Counted from the first letter of the stretch, positions 35,078 to 44,632 are shown. The stretch: 64,000 nt of DNA from Candidatus Heimdallarchaeota archaeon (GCA_019057635.1 DXJL01000104.1:43512-107511), one strand, 5' to 3'. The notes: generated by a model from the letters alone, not told the origin. A program made the numbers and translations.

Positions 35078-36256
35078 TTACGCAAATACTTGAATAACGT
35101 CGCCATCTTCTAAAATCCGATCTAATCCTACTTTTTCACCATCAAACTTTGCAGATTTTCCCCATACACGTGCAAATCGAAAAAATCTTAACATTTTCTT
35201 TGATAAGACTTCAATAGCATTTTCTATTGTACTTCCTTTGTCAAGAATTATTGGTCGCTCTGAGATATCTCCAACATTGTTTCTAGTAAATACCCTAATT
35301 TTATTGAGTTTATTGAAAATTGTCTCTTCTATAGAATCAAATCCTTCATTATTAGAGCTAGATACGGGAATTATCTCTAGTGGTAATTTATTAGTAGAAA
35401 TATATTCCATTAGTGTTGAATAATTAGATTTCGATCCTTTCACATCTCCCTTCGTAGCAAAAATTATCGCAGGAAGGTAACTTATTGTATAATCCAAAGC
35501 ATCAAAAAATTGATCTACAGTTGTAGGTCCATGAAATCTCACGATAACATTCATGTAGCCCTTTGTTCTCATAATTTCAGTAATTTCATCATTTCCTTTA
35601 CCTTCATAATAATGAGAATTGAAAACCTGAATATTCCCTGATCCTACTTTTTCAATTATCACTGATGGTTTTTCAGTGTTTAATCGTATTTTTCCGACAG
35701 AAAGCTCCTTTAAAATAAGTTTCAGCTGTTCAACTGGATTATGGGTTAAATCGATGGTTAATATTACACAATCTGAATTGCGAATTCCTGCTAAAACTAA
35801 TTTTCCAGACATTTCTCCGCGGACACTTCCCTCAACAATTGCTGGAAGTTCAACGAGTTGTAAACGAGCTCCTCTAGCTGTTGTCGATCCCACTTCAGGT
35901 TTAACAGTCGTGAATGGATAAGCGCCAACCTTTGCAGCAGAATCTGAATGAGACAAAGAATTCAATATAGATGATTTCCCTGCATTTACAGTACCAATAA
36001 TTGCAATTTGTGCATCTTCACCCTTAGGAACTAACCATCTTTCTCCTGAACCTTTCTTAGCTTGGCGCATTTTTTCCTGGGTGGCTTTTAAGCGTTTTAA
36101 TTTCTGCTTAGCCATCCTTAGATGGTTTTCAACCCCTTTATGCTTTACGACAACCCCCACAAATCGTTCAAGATGTGCGATTTGTTCTTCCATAGAGGAA
36201 GCCTCTAAGTATTTGTCCCATTCAACTTGAGCTTCATGATTGAGATTTATGGGCAC
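35078..36256 (-). CDS. Divergent DRG/OBG-family GTPase with TGS domain
   Basis: This 392-residue protein has a GTPase core between an N-terminal helical region (lysine-rich, LRMAKQKLKRLKATQEKM) and a C-terminal TGS domain (KSAKFDGEKVGLDRILEDGD). G1 is GTVNAGKSS, a good match to the DRG family (GxPxVGKS). The switch region SAAKVGAYPFTT is typical. The G3 motif is ELPAIVEG instead of DLPGIIEG. The G4 motif NKxD reads TKGD, a strong deviation that could change nucleotide specificity. DRG proteins associate with ribosomes and stress responses in archaea and eukaryotes. The start is GTG at 36256, without a clear ribosome-binding site. It could be an atypical paralogue beside a canonical DRG elsewhere in the genome. 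Confidence 0.85.
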   Translation of the reverse strand: MPINLNHEAQVEWDKYLEASSMEEQIAHLERFVGVVVKHKGVENHLRMAKQKLKRLKATQEKMRQAKKGSGERWLVPKGEDAQIAIIGTVNAGKSSILNSLSHSDSAAKVGAYPFTTVKPEVGSTTARGARLQLVELPAIVEGSVRGEMSGKLVLAGIRNSDCVILTIDLTHNPVEQLKLILKELSVGKIRLNTEKPSVIIEKVGSGNIQVFNSHYYEGKGNDEITEIMRTKGYMNVIVRFHGPTTVDQFFDALDYTISYLPAIIFATKGDVKGSKSNYSTLMEYISTNKLPLEIIPVSSSNNEGFDSIEETIFNKLNKIRVFTRNNVGDISERPIILDKGSTIENAIEVLSKKMLRFFRFARVWGKSAKFDGEKVGLDRILEDGDVIQVFA

Positions 36257-36372
36257 GGAGGTTAATTCCTATATGGATCAATAGAAAAATTTTTTGTTAG
36301 TCGTCTATTAAAGGTTCTACTAGATATTGATTCTATTCTCCTTTGAATTTTATGCTTTATATTACTAGCGCC

Positions 36373-37293
36373 TCAATGTTCCCCTAACATTTCTCGAGTA
36401 TATTCAATGATTTCTCTTGGCTTATTCATTAAGAGTATATTTTTTCGTGCGTTTGCTGCATAGCGGAAATGTTTCAAGAAATCAGAAGACTGTACTCGTA
36501 AATTAAAAAGATTATAATACTCTGTATTCTCCATATATTGTACTAAACGATCATATACATATTGTGATGATAATTGTGGCTTTTTTTGAAATATTTGAGG
36601 ATTTCCACGAGCTGATCTCCCAATTGCAACACCTTTCACTCCGAATTGGTTAATTACTTGACACGCATGATCATAAGATCGAATATCCCCATTCGCTATT
36701 ATCGGGATGGTAGAATATTTGACTGCTTGTTCCCAATAACCCCATTTCGCAGAAATTTGGTAATTATCGGTTGCGAGACGAGAGTGAAAGGTAATAAAAG
36801 ACACACCAGCTTTTTCTGCTATTTTTATCACTTCAGGATAAGTAATTTCATTAAAACCTGCCCGGATCTTTAATGCAAATGGTAATTTTGAGCTTGTACT
36901 TCCGATTTCAAGCAATTCCTTCAGCAAAATATGATTTTGTACAGTTAAAAGGTATGCTCCGAGTCCCGCATTTGTGATTTTAGGTTTAGGGCACCCTAGA
37001 TTTAGTTCTATAAAATCAGAAAGATTTTCTGATTCAATGAGTTCAATTGTGTTCACTAAGTCGTCTGGGCTATTGGTTAGCAATTGTATGCCGTACTTTT
37101 CTTCGGTTTTTGCTCGAGTGATCCTTCTTAATGACTTAGGATCTTTATATAATATGCCCTTTGCGTAGGTCATCTCACTTATAGTTACTGCTCCAAACTC
37201 TGCACATATCCTACGAAAGGGGGGGATAGTAATTTCTGCAAGAGGTGATAAAATCAAAGGATTTTTTAAACCGAGTACAGATACTTTAATCAC
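36373..37293 (-). CDS. tRNA-dihydrouridine synthase
   Basis: This 306-residue FMN-dependent enzyme reduces uridine to dihydrouridine in tRNA. The N-terminal TIM barrel starts with LSPLAEITIPPFRRICAEFG, the family's substrate- and flavin-binding opening. The active site is NLGCPKPKITNAGLGAYLL, with the catalytic Cys. Later motifs are IIANGDIRS and GVAIGRSARGNPQIF. The C-terminal helical domain is present. The start is GTG at 37293. A HAD hydrolase gene diverges 76 bp upstream, and the gap between this gene and the GTPase (116 bp) leaves their co-transcription open. The exact tRNA position modified cannot be read from the sequence. Confidence 0.92.
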   Translation of the reverse strand: MIKVSVLGLKNPLILSPLAEITIPPFRRICAEFGAVTISEMTYAKGILYKDPKSLRRITRAKTEEKYGIQLLTNSPDDLVNTIELIESENLSDFIELNLGCPKPKITNAGLGAYLLTVQNHILLKELLEIGSTSSKLPFALKIRAGFNEITYPEVIKIAEKAGVSFITFHSRLATDNYQISAKWGYWEQAVKYSTIPIIANGDIRSYDHACQVINQFGVKGVAIGRSARGNPQIFQKKPQLSSQYVYDRLVQYMENTEYYNLFNLRVQSSDFLKHFRYAANARKNILLMNKPREIIEYTREMLGEH

Positions 37294-37369
37294 CTAAGGA
37301 ACAATTTATCCCCCAGATAGTAAACTCTAAAGAATACTTCTCAACGCTTCTTCACCATGAGGATAGTTT

Positions 37370-38059
37370 ATGAAGCCAAAAGCTCTTCTTTTTGATTTAG
37401 ATGGCACTTTAGTGAATACTCTCCGCGTTTTCCCTCAATTAATCGCACAGGAATTCATGTTCAATCCAAATTCAAAGAGTGTACGCAATTACCTTCATAG
37501 ATTAGGGGTTATATATAATTCTGGCAACAAACATTCCTGGTTTAAACCAGAATTTTTCCTTACTCTAAAAGCGGATTTTAATCTCTCATGGTTTACATTA
37601 GGTAAAGGTTTAATGCGTGTTTTGTGGTTATTTCTGAAATGGGACAGTACTCCACATATAATTCCTGGTGTCATCGAAACTCTTACCCAACTCAAATCAC
37701 AAGGATATTTTCTTGGAATTGTATCAAACGGTTCTCCTCGACTTTTAAAAAAACGGTTTGGTGCCTATTTAGACCTTTTTGATGTTTTAATAGAATCTAA
37801 AAGTATTGGAGTTTCAAAACCATCGCCTATTCCACTGTATTATGCTTGTTCGAAGTTAAAAATTAATAAAAAGGATGCGATCTTCATAGGGGATACTTTA
37901 GTTGATTTATTGGCAGCAAAAAACGCAAAAATGCGAGTCATCCTTGTTCGAACAGGTGTTTTTGGGGATAACTTTCCTATTACAGAAGTTGAATATGAAC
38001 CAATATCTATAATTCCTACTGTCGGAAAGGGTCTTATTAAAGTTCTTTCTAAGATGTAA
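37370..38059 (+). CDS. HAD-superfamily hydrolase
   Basis: This 229-residue phosphatase-type protein has the four HAD motifs: DLDGTLVNT (I), VSNGS (II), Lys in SKPSPIPL (III) and IGDTLVDLLAAKN (IV). A helical cap sits between motifs I and II, as in phosphoglycolate phosphatase. It shares its layout with the 8155-8889 protein, but identity is limited to the motifs. The ATG at 37370 follows GAGGATAG at 37360-37367, a plausible ribosome-binding site. It is monocistronic, between a divergent dihydrouridine synthase and the convergent ABC-2 exporter genes. The phosphorylated substrate is unknown. Confidence 0.87.
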   Translation: MKPKALLFDLDGTLVNTLRVFPQLIAQEFMFNPNSKSVRNYLHRLGVIYNSGNKHSWFKPEFFLTLKADFNLSWFTLGKGLMRVLWLFLKWDSTPHIIPGVIETLTQLKSQGYFLGIVSNGSPRLLKKRFGAYLDLFDVLIESKSIGVSKPSPIPLYYACSKLKINKKDAIFIGDTLVDLLAAKNAKMRVILVRTGVFGDNFPITEVEYEPISIIPTVGKGLIKVLSKM

Positions 38060-38100
38060 GAGGAAGTAGGAAAAGTACCTACAACATCCTCTTCTACAGC

Positions 38101-39249
38101 TTAATTTTCCTTTAGAGTTAATCTGCTAGCAACCACAAGCATTAAGACAAAGCTAATTTGAAATAATAGTCCAAAATTTAAAGGCTCTAGAACATACCCT
38201 TCTATCGCGATTTGTCGTAATAAATCGACAGAATAAGTGGTTGGTAATAAATAACTAACCCATCTGATAATTTCAGGAATTTGGCTAAGTGGAATTACAA
38301 TACCAGAAAGTAATAAGACTGGAATTATTGTAATAGGAATGAATTGCACCGCTTGAAATTCTGATCTAGCAAATGCTGAAAGGAAGATAGCAAGTACCAA
38401 ACCCGTCCAACCAACTATTATTGCTGCTATATAAAGTGAAATGTAATTAGCAATTGTAACTCCCAAGGATACTTGGAAAACAAGTCCTGCTATAAGAATT
38501 ATCAGAGTAGTTTGGATTGTACTGACGATTGAAAATGCAGCTAGATACCCTAAAATTATTTCAATTTTATCATATGGACATTGAAGAAGTAATGATAATG
38601 TTCCTGATCTTCTTTCTTCTATTAATGTCATTATAACAAGCATAAAAGAGAAAAAGAAGACACCATAGACAATCATACCCGGTGTAAAGAAATCTAAAGT
38701 TGAAATATCTTTTCCATAAGCGTACGTAACATCAAATCCAAGATTTGCACGAAATTCGCCAGTAGCTTGTTGGAAAGACTCCTGGATTGCCTGAATTACT
38801 ACTCCTCCTACCTGTGGATTAGAGTTATCAAAATAAATCTCCAGAGATATATTTGACCCTTGGGGGCTTACAAGATTATAGGTGAAATTCACAGGAATTA
38901 GTACTGCACAAGCATATTTTTTATTATCAACCTCTTTCTTAGCTGATTCGTAATCTGTTAGATGAGTGACATCAACTCTAGGATCATCAAGATCAAGTGT
39001 GTTAGTAATTGAATCACCTAATGATGAAACAGTTTCATTAAAAACAATGAAGATACCGTATGTTATGACTACTTCAGCATCACTATCATTATTGATTATG
39101 GCAATGGGTACATGTTCAATCTCTCCACCAAAGGCGATTCCAAACATTACCATAAAAAGAGCTGGAGCGACTACAACTAGACCGACAGTTCGATGATCTC
39201 GTGATAAGGTTCGAAAAAGTCTTTTCATTATAAGAAATGTTAACCTCAT
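38101..39249 (-). CDS. ABC-2 type transporter permease
   Basis: This 382-residue permease has an ABC-2 fold: an N-terminal membrane helix (HRTVGLVVVAPALFMVMFGI), a long extracytoplasmic region from about residue 45 to 180, then five membrane helices (FFFSFMLVIMTLI, IVSTIQTTLIILIAGLVF and others) and a final helix. EERRSGTL in the loop after the second helix is a common ABC-2 coupling feature. It overlaps by four bases with the ATP-binding gene just upstream, so the two are translationally coupled and form one exporter. Families with this shape export drugs, polysaccharides or lipids; the substrate is not visible. Confidence 0.87.
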   Translation of the reverse strand: MRLTFLIMKRLFRTLSRDHRTVGLVVVAPALFMVMFGIAFGGEIEHVPIAIINNDSDAEVVITYGIFIVFNETVSSLGDSITNTLDLDDPRVDVTHLTDYESAKKEVDNKKYACAVLIPVNFTYNLVSPQGSNISLEIYFDNSNPQVGGVVIQAIQESFQQATGEFRANLGFDVTYAYGKDISTLDFFTPGMIVYGVFFFSFMLVIMTLIEERRSGTLSLLLQCPYDKIEIILGYLAAFSIVSTIQTTLIILIAGLVFQVSLGVTIANYISLYIAAIIVGWTGLVLAIFLSAFARSEFQAVQFIPITIIPVLLLSGIVIPLSQIPEIIRWVSYLLPTTYSVDLLRQIAIEGYVLEPLNFGLLFQISFVLMLVVASRLTLKEN

Positions 39250-39995
39250 TGTGTTTCCCCCTTAATCAGTTCAAAAAACATATTTTCCATATTGTGCTGA
39301 TTTGTTTGTTCCATGAGTTTTTGTGGTGTCTCTATGGCTATGAGTTTTCCATCTCTCATAACACCCACTCGATCAGCCCATTCAGCTTCATTTAAATAGT
39401 GAGTGGTGACAACTATTGTTGTATTTTGAGATCTTGCGATTTGTTTGAAATATTCCCAGAATTCTCTTCTAAGTACAGGATCTAAACCAACAGTAGGTTC
39501 ATCAAGAAACACTATTTGAGGATTATTAACCATAGCAGACGCTAAGGCTGTTCGTTGCTGGGTACCACCCGAGAGATGGACAGCTAATTTTTGTTGATGT
39601 TCTGTTAGTGATAACCTTTTGATCATTGCACTTGTGTTAATCTTAGCATCACTATTTGAGAGTCCTTTCGCTTTTGCAAAGAACTCAATATTTTCTCGTG
39701 CAGTAAGCATATCATAGAGGGCTTTTCGTTGGGGTAAATATCCCATTATTTTCCTTAACTTCTTTTTCTCTGCTGGGATATTAAAACCCTTGACACGAAT
39801 GTTTGTATCTCCTTTCTCTGGTTTAAGAATTCCTAGTATGAGTTTAATTGTTGTTGTTTTACCTGCGGCATTTGGTCCAACTAAACAGAAGATTTCTCCT
39901 TGCTTAATATTTAGATCCAAATTATCTACAGCATTTATCGTACCAAATTTCTTATTGACATTTCTTAACTCTACATCATATTTCAACAATTGCAC
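39246..39995 (-). CDS. ABC-2 exporter ATP-binding protein
   Basis: This 249-residue ATPase of the DrrA/CcmA class energises the adjacent ABC-2 permease. Walker A is GPNAAGKTT, the Q-loop region is MGYLPQRKALYD, the signature is LSGGTQQR, Walker B is IVFLDEPTVGLDP and the switch His is in VTTHYLNEAE. The start is GTG at 39995 with no clear ribosome-binding site. Its stop overlaps the permease start (ATGA type). The substrate is unknown. Such pairs often confer resistance to hydrophobic compounds. Confidence 0.92.
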   Translation of the reverse strand: MQLLKYDVELRNVNKKFGTINAVDNLDLNIKQGEIFCLVGPNAAGKTTTIKLILGILKPEKGDTNIRVKGFNIPAEKKKLRKIMGYLPQRKALYDMLTARENIEFFAKAKGLSNSDAKINTSAMIKRLSLTEHQQKLAVHLSGGTQQRTALASAMVNNPQIVFLDEPTVGLDPVLRREFWEYFKQIARSQNTTIVVTTHYLNEAEWADRVGVMRDGKLIAIETPQKLMEQTNQHNMENMFFELIKGETQ

Positions 39996-40082
39996 CCGTT
40001 AAGTTTGAATGAGAGAATTAGACATTTTTCTTCACGACTTTGTCTAATTTTACGTCCAAAATAAATTATTGATTTATGTTTC

Positions 40083-41051
40083 TCACTTTGAGAGAAGAAA
40101 AATTTGTTGAGCACGTTTCAAGAATTCTATATTTAATTCCTCCATATCGTGATATGCGCTCAAAAGTTCACTAAACCGCTTTTCTATTACAGCTCTATTA
40201 GGTAAAATTGATCTATAGAGGATTGGAAACGTTACTACTACTAAACCATAATTTAATGAATTATTGAGCTTTATCCGTTCATCGACATGGTCTTTTTCAG
40301 TCATCCTAAACCCATAAACTAAACTATGATATTTACTAAAGGGACTTGGAGGTTGAATCGTCTCTTCTTGGTGGTTATTGGAAGCTATAAACGGATGAGG
40401 ACTAGGAACAGGTAGTTCGTATAATCCTTGTGCATAATCATGTCCTGTCCCCGTAGCAGACATGTAATGTGTCCCTAATTTCACAAGAAAGCTTTCTCTG
40501 TCTTGTTCAGATTCAAATGCATTTTCAAAAGGAAGAGGGGATGTGAGATATGGCTCGGGTCCTACTTGGCCAAATTTGAATACGGAAATTGACAATTGTG
40601 TGGGATCAGCTTCCAAGCGTTTAGCTAGGACAGTTTCCTGCAGTAATTTTCGTTCAAGCAAGAGGGGAACAATATTTTCTTTAAAATCTGCTTGTAGGAG
40701 ATCTTCTTTTGTGATATAATCTTGAATACCTAACTTCATTGCCTGCACGGCAATTTGTTCCGATCCTAAACCAGTTACCATAATGATTGGAATTTCTGGA
40801 TTCAAATTTCTAATTTCTCGTATCACATCAATGCCAGAAAGTTCTGTTGGAAGACTATAATCCACTAGAATTAGGTCATAATCTGGTTCTCCCTTAATCT
40901 TCTCAACAGCTTGTTCACCTGTTTCACTTATCGTGATATTGTGGATTCCAAGGCTATTTAGACGTTTTACAAACAGAAGTTGATGATCTTTCGAATCCTC
41001 AACCAGAAGTACCCGTGCGTTGATAATGGGATCGATATTTTCATCACTCAT
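40083..41051 (-). CDS. Response regulator with unrecognised C-terminal domain
   Basis: This 322-residue protein has an N-terminal receiver domain (residues 12-130). The acid pair is Glu18-Asp19, the phospho-acceptor is Asp64 in LILVDYSLP, Thr is in MVTGLG and Lys in YITKED. After a linker, about 190 residues form an unrecognised output domain. The segment HSLVYGFRMTEKDHVDERI followed by NYGLVVVTFPILYR suggests a mixed alpha/beta fold. It has no helix-turn-helix, GGDEF or HD motif that I can see. The cognate kinase is not adjacent; the nearest histidine kinase is at 48675-50126. It may signal by protein contacts instead of DNA binding. The ATG at 41051 opens the frame. Confidence 0.82.
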   Translation of the reverse strand: MSDENIDPIINARVLLVEDSKDHQLLFVKRLNSLGIHNITISETGEQAVEKIKGEPDYDLILVDYSLPTELSGIDVIREIRNLNPEIPIIMVTGLGSEQIAVQAMKLGIQDYITKEDLLQADFKENIVPLLLERKLLQETVLAKRLEADPTQLSISVFKFGQVGPEPYLTSPLPFENAFESEQDRESFLVKLGTHYMSATGTGHDYAQGLYELPVPSPHPFIASNNHQEETIQPPSPFSKYHSLVYGFRMTEKDHVDERIKLNNSLNYGLVVVTFPILYRSILPNRAVIEKRFSELLSAYHDMEELNIEFLKRAQQIFLLSK

Positions 41052-41194
41052 GTGGGTACCTTCATGATATAATCGTTACGTAGTAAATTCTGATTAGGTT
41101 AGAGAAATTATGTTTTTTATTTGTATCTAAATATTTGTATATTCTCCTCCTTAGTCCTCCCTTTTCTGGATGAGAGAATCTCTCTAAAGTAACC

Positions 41195-42217
41195 CTAATC
41201 CACATTTTGCTTTGGCGGAAAATACCCGTGTGATGTTAACCATTCATACGACTCATCAAGTGTAATTTCCATGTTCTTTTCTGGTTCAAAGTTGAGTTCC
41301 GTTTTTATTTTCGTATCATCATAACGGCGAGACTTGGCAAATTTTGTTACACGATACCTATTCAATGTCGTTTTTCGACCTGAGATCTTTGAATAGAGTT
41401 CGGATAATACAGCTACAGTGTAAACAAGACGGTAATTCATTGGAGAGGGGGCTTTGGTCGGATTAACTAATTTAACAATATACTCTAAGAAATTCATCAT
41501 TTTACTTTCAAAGGATCGGATATTGTATGCTTGTCCTTTCGAACGTGACTTATTAGAATCTAACAGAAGTAGTGCAGAACAAAGATCGAGTGGGTGAATA
41601 AATGTAGCATACATATCTCCTCCTCTTAAAATTGGGAATTTATGTTCATAGACTGCTTTGAATATTTCACCTATCGTTTTAGTGTCTCGTGGTCCTATTA
41701 CACTAGGTGATCTAACAAGACTGAAATTTTCCCATCCTTCATGTTCCTTCAGCTCCCATAAATGCTTTTCCTGGTAATATTTACTCTTTTGATATATACT
41801 TGTAGGATTAAACCGGTATGTTTCAGTTATTCGTGTACTAGGAATATAATGGCCGTAAACTCCCGTAGAACTCACGTGAGAAATGAATGGATCGGTATTA
41901 GCATTCCGACAAACTGATACTAAATTCTCTAGTCCTTCGACATTAACCCTGTAAAGGTCTTTCCATGTAGCCCAATCATCTGCTCTCGCTGCTAAATGAA
42001 TAACAGAAGTAACATCTTTAATTGCTTTCTTTAGACTGGTAATGTCATTTAAATCAGCTTCAATCGGAGTTAATCCGAGTTTTTCAACTTTCAGCCTACT
42101 CTCGGAATTACGTACAATGACACGACATTCACTCTCGTTTAATGAAGGTGTAGCGGTAAATTTTTCTAGTAAAAAACTCCCTACTAGACCAGTACCACCA
42201 GTAATTAAGAAAACCAT
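41195..42217 (-). CDS. NAD-dependent epimerase/dehydratase-like SDR protein
   Basis: This is an extended short-chain dehydrogenase/reductase of 340 residues. The NAD(P)-binding loop is ITGGTGLVGS at the N-terminus. The second strand acidic residue is in VIEADLNDI-like text (PIEADLNDI). The catalytic Tyr-x-x-x-Lys is in YQKSKYYQE, preceded by a Ser in HVSSTGVYG. The C-terminal substrate domain includes DMYATFIHPLDL. Such folds include UDP-sugar epimerases, dihydroflavonol reductases and 3-beta-hydroxysteroid dehydrogenases. The ATG at 42217 is preferred over the two in-frame GTG codons just upstream. It is not in an obvious sugar cluster, so the substrate remains open. Confidence 0.88.
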   Translation of the reverse strand: MVFLITGGTGLVGSFLLEKFTATPSLNESECRVIVRNSESRLKVEKLGLTPIEADLNDITSLKKAIKDVTSVIHLAARADDWATWKDLYRVNVEGLENLVSVCRNANTDPFISHVSSTGVYGHYIPSTRITETYRFNPTSIYQKSKYYQEKHLWELKEHEGWENFSLVRSPSVIGPRDTKTIGEIFKAVYEHKFPILRGGDMYATFIHPLDLCSALLLLDSNKSRSKGQAYNIRSFESKMMNFLEYIVKLVNPTKAPSPMNYRLVYTVAVLSELYSKISGRKTTLNRYRVTKFAKSRRYDDTKIKTELNFEPEKNMEITLDESYEWLTSHGYFPPKQNVD

Positions 42218-42290
42218 ACTCACCACGGATGTATTCGTGTTTTGCTCCTTGAATTACTGTAATTAATTAGTTGTTTGAAACATTCATGAA

Positions 42291-43088
42291 TCATTTCCCA
42301 GTATCACTTAACCAGAAATCTAAGCTAGTATCCTTAGTGCCAAGATCGATTATTTGGTCTTTTATCCGTCTTTCAGCAATTTGATAGATTTTTTCTGATA
42401 ATTCAAAGCCGATGAACTGTCTATTGTATTTTATTGCTGATAATACCACACTCCCACTCCCTAAAAAGGGTTCAAGTATGGTATCACCCTCATTACTTCC
42501 CATTCGTACACATTTATCAGTGATTGCTAAAGGAAGTCGAGTTGGTGTCTTTTCTCCCCCTTTCTGATAATCTCTGTTAATACGCCAGACATCCTCAAAA
42601 TATAGTTTCCCTGGGGAACTGCTATATTCAGGTACCCTATTAAACGTCCGTAATCTATCCTCCTTCACCCCTAATTTAGTGAAATACAGTATATGGTAAT
42701 GACTTGTGACAAACCGTTTTTTTGTAAACACTCCGAATTGATATTTCCATACAATGTGATTGATAATCCGAAACCCTAATTCAGCAAGCGCATTCAAAAT
42801 ATCCCCCAAATGGTTCCATCCACTGAAAATATAACCACTAGCCCTAGGTTTCATAGCTTCCCAACAGGGTTTCAACCAATTTAAGGTAAAATCATAATAT
42901 TCATCAGCAGAGACCTCATGGTACATTTTACCGAGCTCTTTCTGCTTTCTGTTGTATTGAGTTCCAACTTTATGAAAATCTATTCCGAAAGGAGGGTCGG
43001 TTAGTAAAAGATCAATTGAATTCTTCTCAAGCTGAGCTAGGCCATCAATACAATCCATATTATAGATTTGATTAATATCTAAGGGCAT
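42291..43088 (-). CDS. Orphan DNA methyltransferase, N4-cytosine/N6-adenine type
   Basis: This 265-residue amino-methyltransferase uses S-adenosylmethionine to methylate DNA. Motif IV is TDPPF in LLLTDPPFGID near the N-terminus, and motif I is FLGSGSVVLSA near the C-terminus, so the order is that of the beta class. The region between is the likely target-recognition domain. The start MPLDINQIYNMDCIDGL matches the family. No restriction endonuclease is encoded nearby, so it is probably an orphan or regulatory methylase. DPPF fits both N4-cytosine and N6-adenine methylases; the target base is not decided by sequence alone. Confidence 0.87.
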   Translation of the reverse strand: MPLDINQIYNMDCIDGLAQLEKNSIDLLLTDPPFGIDFHKVGTQYNRKQKELGKMYHEVSADEYYDFTLNWLKPCWEAMKPRASGYIFSGWNHLGDILNALAELGFRIINHIVWKYQFGVFTKKRFVTSHYHILYFTKLGVKEDRLRTFNRVPEYSSSPGKLYFEDVWRINRDYQKGGEKTPTRLPLAITDKCVRMGSNEGDTILEPFLGSGSVVLSAIKYNRQFIGFELSEKIYQIAERRIKDQIIDLGTKDTSLDFWLSDTGK

Positions 43089-43225
43089 GGGTAGTCATTT
43101 ACTCCCTGAATTTCACTTAAAAGGTTACAGTTGATAATTCTTTAGATATGAGTTATTAGAAGAAATACCAATCAGAATCGATTGATTGAGGAGGAGTCTG
43201 TTACTATGCTGATAGTGGAGTAACA

Positions 43226-44632
43226 CTATTGCTGAGTTTGAACTCCGTCCAATAATTTGAGCACAATGTCCTCATAAATTGCAGAAAATTGTAACATCGA
43301 TTCTAAGTCAATATATTCATCTACACCATGAATATTTCCTCCTTTGGGCCCGATGTCAATTGCAGGTACTCCAAACATGGTTGCATAACGAGCATCTGAT
43401 GCGCCTTCTTGTTCTTTAGGGGGTTCGTCATCGTCCATTAACTTGTATGCTTTCATAACCTGAGTTGAAATTGTGACCAAAGAATTAGAAGGATCAGTAT
43501 AGAAATAACCAGAGGAACCACGGCATTCAAGCTCTACTTGTTCAAATGATCCTAAACTACTGGTAACTGCATCAATTATCCTTCCTTTTTCATCAGGTGA
43601 CAGAAAGGCACGAATATCGAATTGTACCGACGTACCATCAGTAGTAGAATACGATAAAATATTCGGATTCATAGTTATCCCAAAATCGCTCCGCTTTTCT
43701 GTCTTCACTTTGCTTAAGACTAAACTTCGGAGTATTCGTAATATTTTTGTTAAATTTTCATCATATGTAACCTGTTGCGTTAAGTCAGATTCCGTTTGAG
43801 GATCTACAACGGTGGCATGTACCGTATTTGGGATCACATTCCCCTTTACCCACTCACCGGAAATTGTATTGATTTTTACATGAGGGTTGATGTGTAAATA
43901 CTTGGATAATAATAATAGAGCATGAGAATCTACTCCAGGTACAAAATAAGCACTGTGTCGATTATTATCATATAGAATGCGAGTGAAAAACACTTTCTCT
44001 TTTACTGACGCTGTTGTTTTTTTAACTAATGGTGGGGCCGTCAATCGTAGGTTAAATCCTGCTCGTCTTTTGAAAACTACCTTTGGGCCTCCGTCGACAT
44101 TAATCACACGTTTTGGTAGAATATCAGATTTTTTAGCATAACTAAAAAATTCCCTTGCCCCATATTGCCCTCCACTCTCTTCGTCAGTTGAAAGAAATAA
44201 ACCTATTCTGTTGACTACAGATTTGGCTTTAGGATTTAGATTGATTTTTTTTAAAAACATGAGCACAGACACAACAGATCCTTTGCAATCCTTTGATCCT
44301 CTACCAAAACCCAATTTCTCATCTTTTATTGTCAATTCAAATGGATTGGAATTCCAATCACTTGTAACTGGAACAACATCGAGATGTCCTAGAAATACAA
44401 TATCACTTGGTTTAGTAATATCATTTGATATATAAAGAGAACTATACTTCTCAGTTTCAAAAATTTTCGATTTGTATTTAGGATTCCAACGAAGGAGAGT
44501 TTCTTGAATATCTGCAATAATACTCAGATCAGGAAATTGATTTTCGGAAGGATTATTAACAGTATTATAGTGTATTAAACTTCTTAAAAGATCTATAGCT
44601 GATTCTTCCCAAGTCACTTTCAAGCCATCCAT
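43226..44632 (-). CDS. M20-family metallopeptidase (ArgE/DapE-like)
   Basis: This 468-residue dimetal peptidase or deacylase is of the M20 family. Metal ligands are visible in GHLDVVPVTSDW and in GRGSKDCKGSV with the bridging Asp, and the catalytic Glu is in STDEESGGQYG. The late His is in IHGVDEYIDL. A dimerisation domain lies between the halves. Family members remove acyl groups from amino acids or cleave dipeptides; the C-terminus RYATMFGVPAIDIGPKGG fits amino-acid deacylases or peptidases. The ATG at 44632 opens the frame. It is a single gene, divergent from the small proteins that follow. Confidence 0.9.
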   Translation of the reverse strand: MDGLKVTWEESAIDLLRSLIHYNTVNNPSENQFPDLSIIADIQETLLRWNPKYKSKIFETEKYSSLYISNDITKPSDIVFLGHLDVVPVTSDWNSNPFELTIKDEKLGFGRGSKDCKGSVVSVLMFLKKINLNPKAKSVVNRIGLFLSTDEESGGQYGAREFFSYAKKSDILPKRVINVDGGPKVVFKRRAGFNLRLTAPPLVKKTTASVKEKVFFTRILYDNNRHSAYFVPGVDSHALLLLSKYLHINPHVKINTISGEWVKGNVIPNTVHATVVDPQTESDLTQQVTYDENLTKILRILRSLVLSKVKTEKRSDFGITMNPNILSYSTTDGTSVQFDIRAFLSPDEKGRIIDAVTSSLGSFEQVELECRGSSGYFYTDPSNSLVTISTQVMKAYKLMDDDEPPKEQEGASDARYATMFGVPAIDIGPKGGNIHGVDEYIDLESMLQFSAIYEDIVLKLLDGVQTQQ

